Origin: Tenrec ecaudatus
Lineage: Eukaryota; Chordata; Mammalia; Afrosoricida; Tenrecidae
Direction of reading: 5' to 3'
NCBI RefSeq assembly: GCF_050624435.1
Contig: NC_134537.1
Location: 124,348,086 to 124,412,085 of the forward strand
Length of the DNA stretch: 64,000 nucleotides
Both the position numbers and the translations under genes were made by a program. Below are positions 1-9,814 of the stretch, piece by piece (the stretch's first letter is position 1; each line of letters starts with the position of its first letter). The notes below the pieces were generated by a model. It saw only the letters and a program-made list of their open reading frames with translations. It was not told the DNA's origin and did not search any database.

Positions 1-82
1 GTAGCTCTTTGGGCTACTCTCTTGATATGCATTTCTTTCCTACACAAGCATTGCTGTTTTTGCTTCTCTAGAGAATCCAGCC
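1..82 (+). repeat. Possible right end of an LTR, cut by the window edge
   Basis: The segment ends in a cttctctagag...taacaca stretch resembling the terminus of the three solo LTRs at 749-1343, 11962-12457 and 28869-29400. Only the end is in the window, so no TSD can be checked. An unrelated repeat with a similar tail is possible. Confidence 0.3.
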
Positions 83-83
83 T

Positions 84-268
84 AACACAGTACCATAGTT
101 TGTTTACCTACTCCTCTGTTGAGGGGAATCTGTATTGTTTCTCTCATTTTGCAGTTGTGATTAATTCTGCAGCAAACCTAGAAAGGTGTATATAATTATG
201 TCCTGGCTCTTAGTTTTGGGGATGTATGTCTAGTCAGTCTAGTAATGGGATTGCTGGATCAAGTCAAC
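84..268 (-). mobile_element. Old L1 ORF2 3' fragment, antisense
   Basis: The stretch 'taatgggattgctggatcaa' near 245 is the antisense of the conserved L1 ORF2 C-terminal region (DPAIPLL block), and the upstream part resembles the antisense of the following ORF2 segment. It is too diverged for coding. Confidence 0.6.
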
Positions 269-499
269 ACTTCATGACTGTGATCTGAAGTCAACCTACA
301 GTTGCATAATTTCCTTTTCTCAATAGTGCTTTAAAGTCTATAACACTGGCTAAATAAAAGACACTTTCAAGAGAAAACCATATGCCCTAGGGGGATGTTC
401 TCTATGATAAAATGATAATGATGTCTCAGGTGAACCAGAGACATATAAAAACCACGGACATATGCATGGATTTTGAGCTTGCACCATATCTAGCCCAAA

Positions 500-748
500 T
501 CTAAGGACAATTTGTTCTTATGACATTGACAGTCACCTCCATGAAGAGACCATGGATGATATGGGTGCTATGGCAAAGGGTGGTGAAGAAACTAATGGTG
601 CCTGGATATCATAAAGAAAGGCTTGTCATCAAACAGTCATCTAAGTGAACTGTCAATAATTCCACATGCAAGAAGCACACCAGCCAGTATGATCCGAGGA
701 TTTAAGATAATGAAATCGGAATCCAAAGGAGGAAATGCTATCAGATCT
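500..748 (+). mobile_element. Diverged L1 3' UTR fragment
   Basis: The order of short modules (gcaaagggtggtgaagaaa, ggtgcctggatatca, gaagcacaccagcc) matches the 3' UTR of the young L1s seen at 8851, 39040, 50320 and 59040, but with many substitutions. It is cut on the right by the LTR starting at 749. The adjoining 269-499 may belong to the same element but I cannot align it. Confidence 0.55.
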
Positions 749-1343
749 TGTGGTAGTTACATAATCTGGTGTCAATTTGGGACTCAAGAGGATTTAGAGT
801 GAAGGGATGGAGTCTAGTCTGTCAATCAAGTCATAGCCAATGACACCTCTGTGTGGGCATGGCCTTCTTCTGAAAATCCTGGGAACTCCTGTACTTCCTC
901 TGTGGACATGGAGGACACTTCTCTCTCTCTCTCTCTGCTTACTCCCTTGGAGACGCTCTACTAACAAGACACATAGTGCTATGCCCTGGGAGCTGGAGAA
1001 GCTACATGGACCTACCCTGATGCAACCAGACTTCTGGAGCTGGAGAAACCACGTAGCGACCCCTGCCAGGCTGAGATACTTACAATGCCACTGGATCCAA
1101 AAGACTACCAACCCAATAGCCTGTGATCCTCCTGCATTTGGCATAATTTCATGTATTTCATGAGTCTGAAGAAGACGTTATCGATTGGTATTGGACATAT
1201 GGGCTAATATTTGACTTATGGACTTGATCTGGACTGGGCTGGGATGTTTTCTCAATGTTCAGTTGCTCTTGTACATAAAGCTCTTTGCTATACACATGAG
1301 TGTCTCTGTGAATTCGTTTCTCTGGTCTACCCAGACTAACACA
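749..1343 (+). mobile_element. Solo LTR, family A (ERVL/MaLR-type)
   Basis: The element begins with TG and ends with CA (tgtggtag ... taacaca). It matches, in inverse orientation, the two copies at 11962-12457 and 28869-29400. In this orientation it has a CCAAT motif (about 836), a GC-box-like site (tgggcatggcc, near 855) and a degraded TATA-like site (gtacataaag) about 70 bp before the end. The flanking 5-mers gatct/gaggt agree at only 3 of 5 positions, so the TSD is decayed. No internal retroviral sequence is present. Sense direction is inferred from the promoter-like motifs. Confidence 0.65.
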
Positions 1344-1708
1344 GAGGTTCAATTGTGAACCCCTGATTTGCAGAAGTCTATGGATGCTAGTGTAGACCCC
1401 AAATCCATTTGCAGGGTCCCCACATGGGTTAAGCCTCCAGTGGATTCCCTCTGAACATAGTGCAGGGATGTGAATAGGCTTGCTCTTAGACAGAGAACAT
1501 TATATAGTTGATTATGGCAGATGTAGGCAGCTTAAAATGTAATGCCTTCTCATTTGATCTCCCATTTGACTCATTTTAAAGTTGTTTCAATGTTTGATAT
1601 TTTCTGCTTTCTTTTCCATTGGTTGTGAGGATAATAGCGCAACTCTTCCTAATATGTGTTCAATCGTATGACCTATGAAATGTATGTCAAAACTATCCAT
1701 CCTTTATC
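1344..1708. other. Unassigned intergenic stretch
   Basis: I see no gene, RNA or recognisable repeat here. It could be decayed L1 sequence continuing from 748, but no module convinces me. Confidence 0.4.
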
Positions 1709-2061
1709 GTTGTTGTTAAGTGCCCTTGAGTTGGCTCTGACTCATGGCCACCATATTAAATACAGAACAAAACGGGGCTGTTATGGCAACCGCTGTTTCA
1801 AACCACGCCCTTGAGATTCTCCACTGACCCTCTACCAAGTCTGGTGTCCTTTCCGTGAACTGCTCTCTTCTGATAACATGTCGAAAGTAAGACATCTTGA
1901 CATCCTTATTTCTATGTAGCTTTCTGGCTATACTTCTAAGAAAGACTTGCTTGTTTTTTGACAATCCATGGTACCTTCAGTATGCTTCATTGACCCCATC
2001 ACTCAAATGCCTGGATTCTTCTGTGGTCTTCCTTCATCATTGTCCAACTTTCAAACTCACA
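1709..2061 (-). mobile_element. RTE/BovB-type LINE 3' fragment
   Basis: Read on the minus strand this is the end of an RTE ORF and its short tail, bounded on the left by the (ttg)n-type RTE 3' terminus (ttgttgttaagtgccc, antisense). It contains the antisense of the region that follows the 'WCWRR' block of RTE reverse transcriptases. It is full of frame breaks and abuts a second copy at 2064. Confidence 0.75.
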
Positions 2062-2063
2062 TG

Positions 2064-2850
2064 CTGTTGTTGTTGTTAGGTGCTGGGGAGTCGATTCTGA
2101 TGCATCTCCACTCTGTACAACAGAACAAGACACTGCTTACGTCTGCCCATCCTCATTATTGTTACACCTGCGCTCATTGTGGCAGCCACTGTGTCAATAC
2201 ATCTTGTCAAAGGACTTCCTCTTTTTGCTGCCCTGACTGTTTACCAAGCATGATGTCCTTCTCCAGGGACTGATCTCTCACGATGACGTGTTCAAAGCGC
2301 ATGAGAAGAAATCTCTCCATCCTCGATTCTAAGACGCGTTCCAAGATGGGCCTGTTTGTTCTGGTGACAGTCCATGGTACGTTCAAGATTCTTCACCAGC
2401 CCCATCTTTCAAATGTATTACATTCTTCAGGCTTCTGTTTTCAATGTCCAACTTTCATTCATATATGAGGCCATTGAAAATATAATGGCTTGAGTTGGGC
2501 ACACCTTACTCCTCAAAGTGACATCCTTGCTGTTCAATACTTTAAAGAGATCTTAAGCAATAGATTTACCCAGTGCAATACATCATTTGATTTGTTTTGA
2601 CTGCTACTTCCATGAACATTAATTGTGGATGCAAGCACGACAAGATCCTTGACAACGTCAACCTTTTCTCCATTTACCATGATGTTACCACTGGTCCAGT
2701 TGTGAGGATTTTGCTCTTCTTTACATTGTGTTGTGATCCAGACCAAAGGCTGCAGTCCTTGGCTTTTATCGGCAAGTACTTCGAGTCTTTGTTTTCTGCA
2801 AGCAAAGTTGTGTCATCTACTCATATCGCAAGTTCCTAATGAACTTTTCT
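2064..2850 (-). mobile_element. RTE/BovB-type LINE 3' fragment
   Basis: A second minus-strand RTE copy starts with its own (ttg)n terminus and runs further upstream than its neighbour, into the antisense of the 'NGEKVDVVKDLVVLAS' segment after the reverse-transcriptase active site. It is 5' truncated and frameshifted. Its 3' terminus sits exactly where the 1709-2061 fragment stops, consistent with one RTE copy inserting into another. Confidence 0.78.
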
Positions 2851-2865
2851 TGAATTCTCATGTCA

Positions 2866-2922
2866 GGTACTCTGTCTTATCAGGTTGCTACGAGTGGGAA
2901 TAAACTCAATGGCAATGTTTAT
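2866..2922 (+). repeat. AfroSINE 3' remnant
   Basis: The sequence 'gagtgggaataaactcaatg' is a decayed form of the 'gagtcggaatcgactcgatg' AfroSINE tail. The head is missing. Confidence 0.5.
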
Positions 2923-2967
2923 GGTTAGAGCATGTTAGCATTTGTATACTATTTTAAACTTCACACA

Positions 2968-3178
2968 CGGAGCCCCGGCGGCACAGAGGTTACGAATTGG
3001 GTTGCAATTTGAAAGGTCTGTGGGTCAAAACCACCAGCCTTGAGAGAAAGAGGGAGCTTTCTCCTCCCATGAACAGTTATCATTCAGAAACACTGGGCAG
3101 TTTTGCCCTGTCCTAGGGGTTGCTGTGAACCAGCTTCAACTTGATGGCAGCGAATTTGGTCTTGGTTTTGCTTAAACT
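2968..3178 (+). repeat. AfroSINE, near full length
   Basis: It opens with ggagccccggcggcacag, followed by a tRNA-like B-box region (gggtcaaaaccaccagcc), the gggcagttttgccctgtcc body and a 'cttgatggcagcgaattt' tail. This is the standard AfroSINE order. Confidence 0.85.
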
Positions 3179-3209
3179 TCACAAAAAAGAACTGTCTGAT
3201 GCTCTATTT

Positions 3210-3387
3210 TATTTGTTACCACGGAGTCAATTCTGACTCATAGTAGCCCTCTCAGGAAGAGGAGAGCTGTGCCAGCGGGTGTCCGCAGTTATACTTTTAC
3301 AGAAGCAGAGTGCCACCTGCTCCTGGTGGGCTCCTGGTGCCCACCTTTCAGTAATCACTTAACCACTGTACACGAGGGCTCCTTCCA
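3210..3387 (-). repeat. AfroSINE, inverted
   Basis: The tail motif (gagtcaattctgactcatag) is on the left and the head (gagggctcc) on the right, so the element lies on the minus strand. It forms an inverted pair with 2968-3178. Confidence 0.8.
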
Positions 3388-3518
3388 CGTTTTCATTAGG
3401 TACAGGAACATGATTGCAAGTGCATTAAAAACAAACAGACAAGCAAACAAACCTAGAATAGTTGCCAACAAATAATGGCCGTTATCTCTATGAAAGCAAG
3501 CAGACGAATCCTAAAACA

Positions 3519-3712
3519 CCCAAACCAGGGCCATAAAGTCAATTCTGACTCACGATGGCTCCATAGAGAATTTCCAAGGCTATATTCCCCCCCCCCCCCC
3601 GGGAGCAGACAGCTTCATTTTTCTCTCACAGAGCAGCTGGTGGGTTTGAACAGCCATCCTTGTGCTTAGCAGTCCAATGCTTACCCGACCATATCATCAA
3701 GGATCCTTAATG
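3519..3712 (-). repeat. AfroSINE, inverted
   Basis: It carries the gtcaattctgactcacgatg tail and the cagctggtgggtttgaac body on the minus strand. A poly-C run (3588-3600) sits inside it. Confidence 0.8.
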
Positions 3713-3815
3713 TCACTGCCCCTGTGGCTCCAACTTACAGCATCCCTATGAAGGGTTCCCAGGGTCTTGTAAATCTTCATGGGAGCAGCCAGCTACAGTA
3801 GACTGAAGCTGGTGG
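3713..3815 (-). repeat. Decayed AfroSINE fragment
   Basis: The segment contains 'aaatcttcatgggagcagcc' and nearby body motifs in minus orientation with heavy decay. It directly follows the better-preserved copy. Confidence 0.5.
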
Positions 3816-3879
3816 TTAATGGGGACTCTGGCCTTACCTGTAATGTTTTCAGTTTTTACCAAGATGTCGATCACTTAAA

Positions 3880-4005
3880 ACTATTTTTAACAGAAATATT
3901 TCAAAGATTTGGCATCCCTGATATTTATTGCAGCATTTTTGGAGTACTAGAAATTGTGGAAATAACCTAAATGTCCAGCCGCAAGGACATTTATGGAGCT
4001 CTCAC
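3880..4005 (+). mobile_element. L1 ORF2 C-terminal fragment
   Basis: The run 'atatttattgcagcattttt ... aacctaaatgtccagc' is a diverged form of the L1 ORF2 'MFIAA..TI...QPK.P' coding region. Confidence 0.6.
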
Positions 4006-4221
4006 AATAGATTGCAACACAACCAGCAGAACAGCATTTAGAAGTCTAGCAAAAAAAGGGGAACCATCCACACACACACACATGCATGCAAAGAAAAATG
4101 TAGATCACCAAACAATGTGCACATTGTTAAATCGTGGCCAACTGATGACCCCAAAGATGAGGGTCTAGGTTCCACGATCTGAGCTTGCTAGTGTTTCAGT
4201 GATATCCATGTAGCAGACACC

Positions 4222-4600
4222 AGTGGTCCAGTGGTAGCTTCCCTGCCTTCTATGCAAGAGACCCAGGTTCAAGAGACAGCAGACGCATCTTCAATGCAGC
4301 CCCACCCAACTTATCGTGGTCTTCTATGCAAATTTGATGAGGAACAGGTTTCAGAGGACCTTCTGGAGTCTAGAATCCAGATGAAGACAGACGAGGAGAA
4401 AAGGCCTGGAGACAGACTGCCAGTAACCAGCTAATGAAAACTTGGGATCTCCATGGTTCTCAATACAACCAACCGTGGGGATAGAGCACGAGGAGGCAGG
4501 GCCTCGTGCCATTGGATACAGGATTGGCATGAGCTGACAGAGAGCAGCGAACAACTTCAAAGTCAATGCATAGCTGATGAAAATAAGGATCCCATTAGAT
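4222..4600 (+). repeat. tRNA-headed SINE with RTE-like tail
   Basis: The head (ggtccagtggtagcttccct) has an A-box and, 30 bp later, a B-box (ggttcaagagac), as in a Gly/Glu-tRNA-like promoter. The rest (gaacaggtttcagaggacc, gacagacgaggagaaaagg, ccaaccgtggggat) matches the body also present, split, at 35338-35485 and 36535-36700. The final part resembles the RTE 3' end, the usual arrangement for a SINE mobilised by RTE. SPIN starts at its right edge. Confidence 0.6.
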
Positions 4601-4974
4601 CAGTGATTCTCAACCTTCCTAATGCCACGACCCTTTAAGACAGTTCCTAATATTGTGGTGACTCCCTCCCCAACCATAAAGTTCATTTCTTTTCTTTCTT
4701 TTTAATCATTTTATTGGGGGCTCGTACAACCCTTACCACATCCATACATCCATCCATTATGTGAAGCACATTTGTACATTTGTTGCCATCATCATTCTCA
4801 AAACATTTGTTTTCTACTTGAGCCCTTGGTATCAGCTCCTCATTTTTCCCCCATAAAATTATTTTCGTTGCTACTTTATCACTGTAATTTTGCTCCTGGT
4901 ATGAATCGGGCGACCCCTGTGAAAGAGTCGTTCGACCCCCAAAGAGGTTGCGACCCCCAGGTGGAGAAGCGCTG
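4601..4974 (-). mobile_element. SPIN-like hAT transposon (non-autonomous), interrupted
   Basis: The ends are cagtgattctcaacc on the left and the inverted form ggtggagaagcgctg on the right, matching the SPIN terminal inverted repeat. Internal blocks (gggtcg/cgaccc pairs, ataaaattattttcgttgct, tatgaatcgggcgacccctg) match the short non-autonomous SPIN elements, read on the minus strand. An 8-bp duplication typical of hAT flanks it: cattagat (4593-4600) and ctctagat (4975-4982), six of eight identical. An L1 tail at 4688-4850 interrupts it. No transposase sequence is present. Confidence 0.85.
4688..4850 (-). mobile_element. L1 3' end inserted in SPIN
   Basis: The left edge is a T-rich tract followed by 'aatcattttattgggggctc', the antisense of the L1 polyadenylation end. 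The remainder matches the antisense 3' UTR of the L1s at 25350, 52190 and 61859. A duplication of about ten bases (ccataaagtt / ccataaaatt) flanks it, so it landed after SPIN. Confidence 0.85.
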
Positions 4975-4982
4975 CTCTAGAT

Positions 4983-5320
4983 GGTGGGAGCGCTGAGAAA
5001 TGGAAGATGGACGAAGGCCATCAATGCAGCCGAACTGAGGACAGAGGCGGGAAACGAATCACACGTCTGAGAAGAAATCCTGTCTTCACCCCTTGCTCGA
5101 CTCTTCTGGAGTTGTACCTCCCCTTCCCCACTCCCAGGAGATGTTGTCCTGCTCTAACCATCACCAGCTGGAGAAGGTCCCCTCCCTCAGGCTACTTGAG
5201 CAGCCCCTTGGTGAGGCTGAGGACGTGACTTCCTTTGGCTGGAAGAGCCTGTGTAGCTGAAGGGAACACCCTTCGCTGCTCCGGGCAGTCTCTTTGCTGG
5301 ACCGTAAGTGAACGTTCAAG
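4983..5320. other. Unassigned stretch, possibly remaining SINE tail
   Basis: The first part could continue the tRNA-headed SINE that SPIN interrupts. The rest (5040-5320) matches nothing I recognise, and no coding signal is evident. Confidence 0.35.
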
Positions 5321-5331
5321 CCAGGCTTCTT

Positions 5332-5790
5332 CTTCTTCTTTTCATTTCTGGTTTTATTTGGCACAAATAAAACTCACAAATGGGCCATCTATTCACTGCA
5401 CAGCCCGGCATTGGGATGGATGACTGATGGCCAGCTCTTTCTGCAATGGCTTTTGCCGTTCTTGGAGGAAACGTGGTGAGTGATCCCCGCACAGTAAGAC
5501 TTGTTGCAGCACTGCCAGCTCCTTGACACTGTGGCCCAGGAACTGGCAGACGCCACTGGGCAGCATGGTCTTGATATTCTTGTTGCTCCTATCACCAGTG
5601 TTGGCCATTGAGATCTGGCTTTGACTCTTCTCCGCACCCTGTTGTCAATGCCTCTGGGCTTGCGCCCCTTGCGCTTCATCTTGCCTTAGTGGTCGGATTG
5701 GTGCCGATGAACTGCTTGGTCCTCTTTTTGACAATTTTCGGCTTCACCAGGGGTCTGAGGGCAGCCACGATGCCGGTGGGAGCTGGCTCA
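5332..5790 (-). pseudogene. RPL32P: Processed pseudogene of ribosomal protein L32
   Basis: Read on the minus strand, this intronless copy encodes broken pieces of the 60S subunit protein eL32. The N-terminal 'AALRPLVKPKIVKKRTK' coding region lies near 5765-5715, 'KPRGIDNRVRRR' near 5660-5625, then 'MLPSG..QFLGHSVKEL' in another frame and 'CNKSYC..ITHHVSSKN' near 5490. At least three frameshifts separate them. The initiator ATG equivalent is GTG (5768-5766), and a stop at 5391-5389 comes a few codons early. A short 5' UTR remnant, an AATAAA signal (about 5365) and an A-rich tail follow. An 11-bp direct repeat, ccaggcttctt, flanks it at 5321-5331 and 5791-5801, as expected for L1-driven retroposition. 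It cannot make L32. Confidence 0.93.
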
Positions 5791-5801
5791 CCAGGCTTCT
5801 T

Positions 5802-6165
5802 TTAGGAAGCCTGTCCCAACTTCTGAGGGCAAAACGAGTTTGTGAATACCCACAAAACCCCCTTTCTTTGATTTATTAAGAAACTGAAGCAACATCACCA
5901 AATGGCAAGGGAATCATGGAAAATCAAGTGGCAGAATAGTTAAAGACTTCAGTGAAACAGACTCTACATTTTGGGAAAAGAACACAGAAAACAGAACAAA
6001 GGGCGGTGTGGAAAGGGAAGAAAGGGGGAAGAAATGGGCAGGAGGGGGACAAACGGACAGAAAAAGATCCAAGGACTGAAGCCACCAGCCTGCACAGACG
6101 ATCATGTGATTTCAAGCAGAGTGCCCATCTGCGAGAAAGGCGGTTTGCTCGGCTGTAGAGCTGCC
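5802..6165. other. Unassigned A/G-rich stretch
   Basis: The stretch holds a purine-rich run (5985-6070). I recognise no gene or repeat. Confidence 0.4.
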
Positions 6166-6292
6166 CCTGGGCGTGTCCAAGATGGTAACTCTTCATGGGA
6201 GTTGAAAGCCTCATCTTTCTCCCAAGGAGTGGCGGATGCTTTCCAATGATTGACATGGTTAGCAACCCACTGTGCCACTGGGGCTTCTGGTA
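6166..6292 (-). repeat. AfroSINE fragment, inverted
   Basis: It contains 'gtaactcttcatgggag', 'aaagcctcatctttctccca' and the head 'actgtgccactggggcttc' on the minus strand. The tail is missing. Confidence 0.7.
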
Positions 6293-6299
6293 AGCTGGG

Positions 6300-8700
6300 C
6301 GATTGCTGATGTCAGGTGTCAACTCCAACCCATAGCAACTCTGTTCACAACAGAACGAAACACTGCATGGGCCCGCCCCATCCTCACCATTGTTCCTACA
6401 CCCGCGTGCAATGATGCAGCCACTGTGTCAATCCATCTCCTTGAGGGCCTTCCTCCTTTTTTGGCTACCTCTCCATTTTACCCAACAGGATGTCCTCCTC
6501 CAGGGGCTGGTCTCTCCTGACAATATGGTCAAAGTAGGTACGACAAAGTCTTGCCATCCTTTCCTCTAAGAAGCACTTGGGCCTTACTTTTTCCAATACA
6601 GATGGGTTTGTCCTTTTAGCAGTCCATGGTACTTTCAGTATTCTTCTCCAGCACCACAATTCAAATTCCCCGACACTTTTATGGTCTTTCTTATTCAATG
6701 TCTGACTTCCATAAGCATATAATGCAATGGAGAAGACCATGGCTTGGATCAGATGCACCTTATTCCTCAAAGTCACACCTTTACTCGTCGATACTCTAAC
6801 GAGGTCTTGTGCAGCAGATTGACCCAATGCAATATGTCTTTAGATCTCTTGATTGCTGCTTCCATGAGAATTTCTTATGGATCCAAGTAAAACAAAACCC
6901 TCGACAACTTTAACCTTTTCTGCATTTATTATGATGTTACCTATTGGTCCAGTTGTGAGGATTTGGGTCTTCCTTGCATTGAATTCAGTAATCCATACTA
7001 AAGGCTACCATCCTTGATCTTCATCAGCAAGTGCTTCAATTCCTCCTCACTTTCAGCAAGCCAGGTTGTGTCATCTGCAGATCACGTTATTAATAACCCT
7101 TCCTCCAATCCTGATGCCACACTTTTCTTCATATAATCCAGTGTCTCTGATGATTTGCTCAGCCTACAGAATGAACAATTATGGTGAGAAGACACATCCT
7201 GAAACACACCTTGCCTGGTTTGAGACCATGCAGTATTGCCTTGTTCTGTTCACACAACTGCCTCTTCGCAACACAAGTTCTTCACGAGCACAATGAAGGG
7301 TTCTGGAATTTCCATTCTTCTCAAGGTTATCCACAATTTATTATGGTCCACACAATCAAATGCCTTTGCATAGTCAGCAACACACAAGTAAACATCTTTC
7401 TGGTGTTCTCTGGGTACAGCCAAGAACCATCTGACATCAGCACCGATATCCCTTGTTTCATGCCCTCTTCTGAATGCAGCCTGAACTTCTGACAGTTCCA
7501 TGTCAATGTGTTGCTGCAACCATTGTTGCTTTTAAGCAAAATTTTACTTGTGTGAGATATCAATGGTATCGTTCCATAGTTTGAGCATTCTGTTGGGTCA
7601 CCTTTCTTTACATGGGCACAAATATAGATCTCTTATAGTCAGTTGCTCCACTAGCTGTCTTCCAGATTTCCTGGCATAGACAAGTAAATACTTTCAGGGC
7701 TTCTTCAGCTTTCTGAAACATTTCAAGGGGGCATTCCATCAATTCCTGGAGCCTTGTTTCTGGCTAATGCATTCAGTGCAGCTTGAATTTCTTCCTTCAG
7801 CACCATTGGTTCTTGCTTATATGCTACCTCCTGAAATGGTGGACTATCGACTAGTTCTTTTTGGTACAGTGAGTGTATTTTTTCCATTTTCTCTTGAAGC
7901 TTCCAGTTTTGCCTATAGAATCTTTCAAAAGTGCAATTTGAGGCTTGACTTTTTTCTTGAGTTCTTTCAGTTTCCAATATATGGAGTGGATTCTGCCCTT
8001 TGGGCTTTCTAATTCTAGGTCCTTACAGAGTTTGAGCTTTGTCTTCTATAATATTCCGCTTTGTCTTCTCCAGCTGCTCTTTGACATTTTCTATTCAGCT
8101 CCTTGACTTCCTCCTTTCCTTCATTTGGTTTAGCAACTCTACAATTAATAGCAAGTTCCAGAGTCTCTTCTGACATCTACTTTGATCTTTTCTTTCTTTC
8201 CTATCTTTTTAATGCCCTTTTCCTTAGGTCAAGAATGATGGTTTTGATGTCCTCCAAGAGCTCATCAGGTCTTCTGTCATTAGTGTTCAATGTGTCAAAT
8301 CTGTTTCTGAGATGTTCTCAGAATTCAAGTGGGATAGATTTAAGGTCATATTTTGACTCCCGTGGACTTGTTTTAATTTTCTTCAGCTTTATCTTGACCT
8401 TACATATGAGCAATTGATGGTCTGTCCCACAGTTGTCTCCTGGTCTGATTTCAGCTGCTGGTATTGAGTTTCTCCATTGTGCCTTCCCACAGATGTAGTC
8501 AATTTGAGATCTGTATATTCAGTCATGTTGATAATTGCCTTTTGTGTTCTTGCAAAAGGGTATTTTCTATGAACAAGTGGTTGGTTTTACAACATTTTAT
8601 CATGTGAACTCTAGCTTCATTTCTACCACCAAGTCCCTGTTCTTCACCTACTGCTCCTTCTTCTCCATTTCCTACTTTTTCACAGTGGGCTGAAGGATGT
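6300..8700 (-). mobile_element. RTE/BovB-type LINE, longest copy, decayed
   Basis: On the minus strand this is about 2.4 kb of an RTE-clade retrotransposon that would encode one protein with an endonuclease and a reverse transcriptase. Recognisable pieces in protein order are: endonuclease-region sequence (8600-8000), 'LNALARNKAPGIDGMPP' (near 7730), 'DYAKAFDCVDHNKLW' (near 7350), and 'ALYAYGSQTL..FELWCWRRILKVPWTAKRTN' (near 6700). These match the RTE/BovB C-terminal pattern. The copy is 5' truncated within the endonuclease region and has many stops and frameshifts. The right edge runs into an AfroSINE, and I found no convincing TSD. BovB-type RTE in mammals is known for horizontal transfer. 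Confidence 0.85.
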
Positions 8701-8707
8701 TATAAAA

Positions 8708-8850
8708 GGAGTCCTAGTATTTTAGTAGTTAAGCACTTGGCAACTAACCAAAAGGTCAATGACTTGAACCCACCAGCTGTTCTACAGGAGAAAGACATGG
8801 CAGTTTGTTTCCCTAAAGAGTATAGCTTTGGAAATGCAATGGAGCAACAC
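8708..8850 (+). repeat. AfroSINE, left part (split)
   Basis: It runs from aggagtcctagtattttag through the B-box region and a 'cagtttgtttccctaaagag' body, then stops at 'gaaatgcaatggagcaa'. The sequence resumes at 9728 after an L1 insertion. Confidence 0.8.
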
Positions 8851-9722
8851 TATCACTGAAGACAAAGCAGGTACATTAAGCAAATGTGGCAAAGAAAGCT
8901 GATGGTGTCCAGCTATCAAAAGAGATCACACTGGGGGTCTTAAAGGCTTGAAGGCAAACAAGCGGCCATCTAGCTCAGAAGCAACAAAGCCCACATGGAA
9001 GAAGCACACCAGCCTGTGTGATCATGAGGGATCAATGGGATCAGGTATCAGGCATCTAAGACCCAGAACAAATCATAACCAATGTGAATGGGGGGGGGCA
9101 TGGAGTGGAGACCCAATGCCCATCTGTAGACAATTGGACATCCCCTCATAGAGGGATCATAGGGAAGTGATCAGCCAGTCAGGGTGCAATATAGCACCGA
9201 TGAAACACACAACTTTCCTCTAGTTCTTTAATGCTTCCTTGCTACCACTATCATGACCTCAATTCTACCTTACAAACCGGATTAGACCAGAACATGCACA
9301 CTGCTACAGATAAGAGCCCACAACACAGGGAATCCAGGATAGATAAATCCCTTAGGGCCAACAATGAGAATAGAGATGGCAGGAGGAGTAGAGGAAGGTG
9401 GGGGGAGAAGGGGAAAATTGATCACAAGGATCAACATATGACCCACTCCCAGGGGGACAAACAACGGAAAGGTGAGTGAAGAATGAGAGATGACAATGCA
9501 AGGTATGAAAATAATAATCTACATTTTATTAAGGGTTCAGGATGGAGGACAGCAGGGGAGGAAGGGGGTAAATGAAGAGCTGATATCAAGGGCTTAAGTA
9601 GAAAAAACATGTTTTAAAAATGATGATGGCAGCATACGTGCAAATGTGCTTGACACAGTGGAAGAAGGTATGGATTGTAATAAGAGATGTAAGAGCCCCC
9701 AATAAAAGTATTTTTTAAAAAG
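8851..9722 (+). mobile_element. L1 3' UTR insertion splitting a SINE
   Basis: This is a 5'-truncated L1 tail with the standard modules (gaagacaaagcaggt, tcttaaaggcttgaaggc, caccagcctgtgtgatcat, purine-rich block near 9380-9410) ending in 'ccccaataaaagtatttttt' and an A-rich tail. Flanks gaaatgcaatggagcaa (8831) and gaaatgctatggagtga (9728) look like a diverged target duplication of about 15 bp. Confidence 0.85.
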
Positions 9723-9812
9723 AAAAGAAATGCTATGGAGTGATTCTAATCTGTCCTATGGGGTTGCTGTGAGTCTACATTTACCTAATGGTAGTGGTTT
9801 TGGTTTTCTTGG
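9723..9812 (+). repeat. AfroSINE, right part (split)
   Basis: It continues the 8708-8850 element: cctatggggttgctgtgag, 'tacctaatggtagtggtttt' and 'ggttttcttggttt' complete the SINE tail. Confidence 0.75.
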
Positions 9813-9814
9813 TT

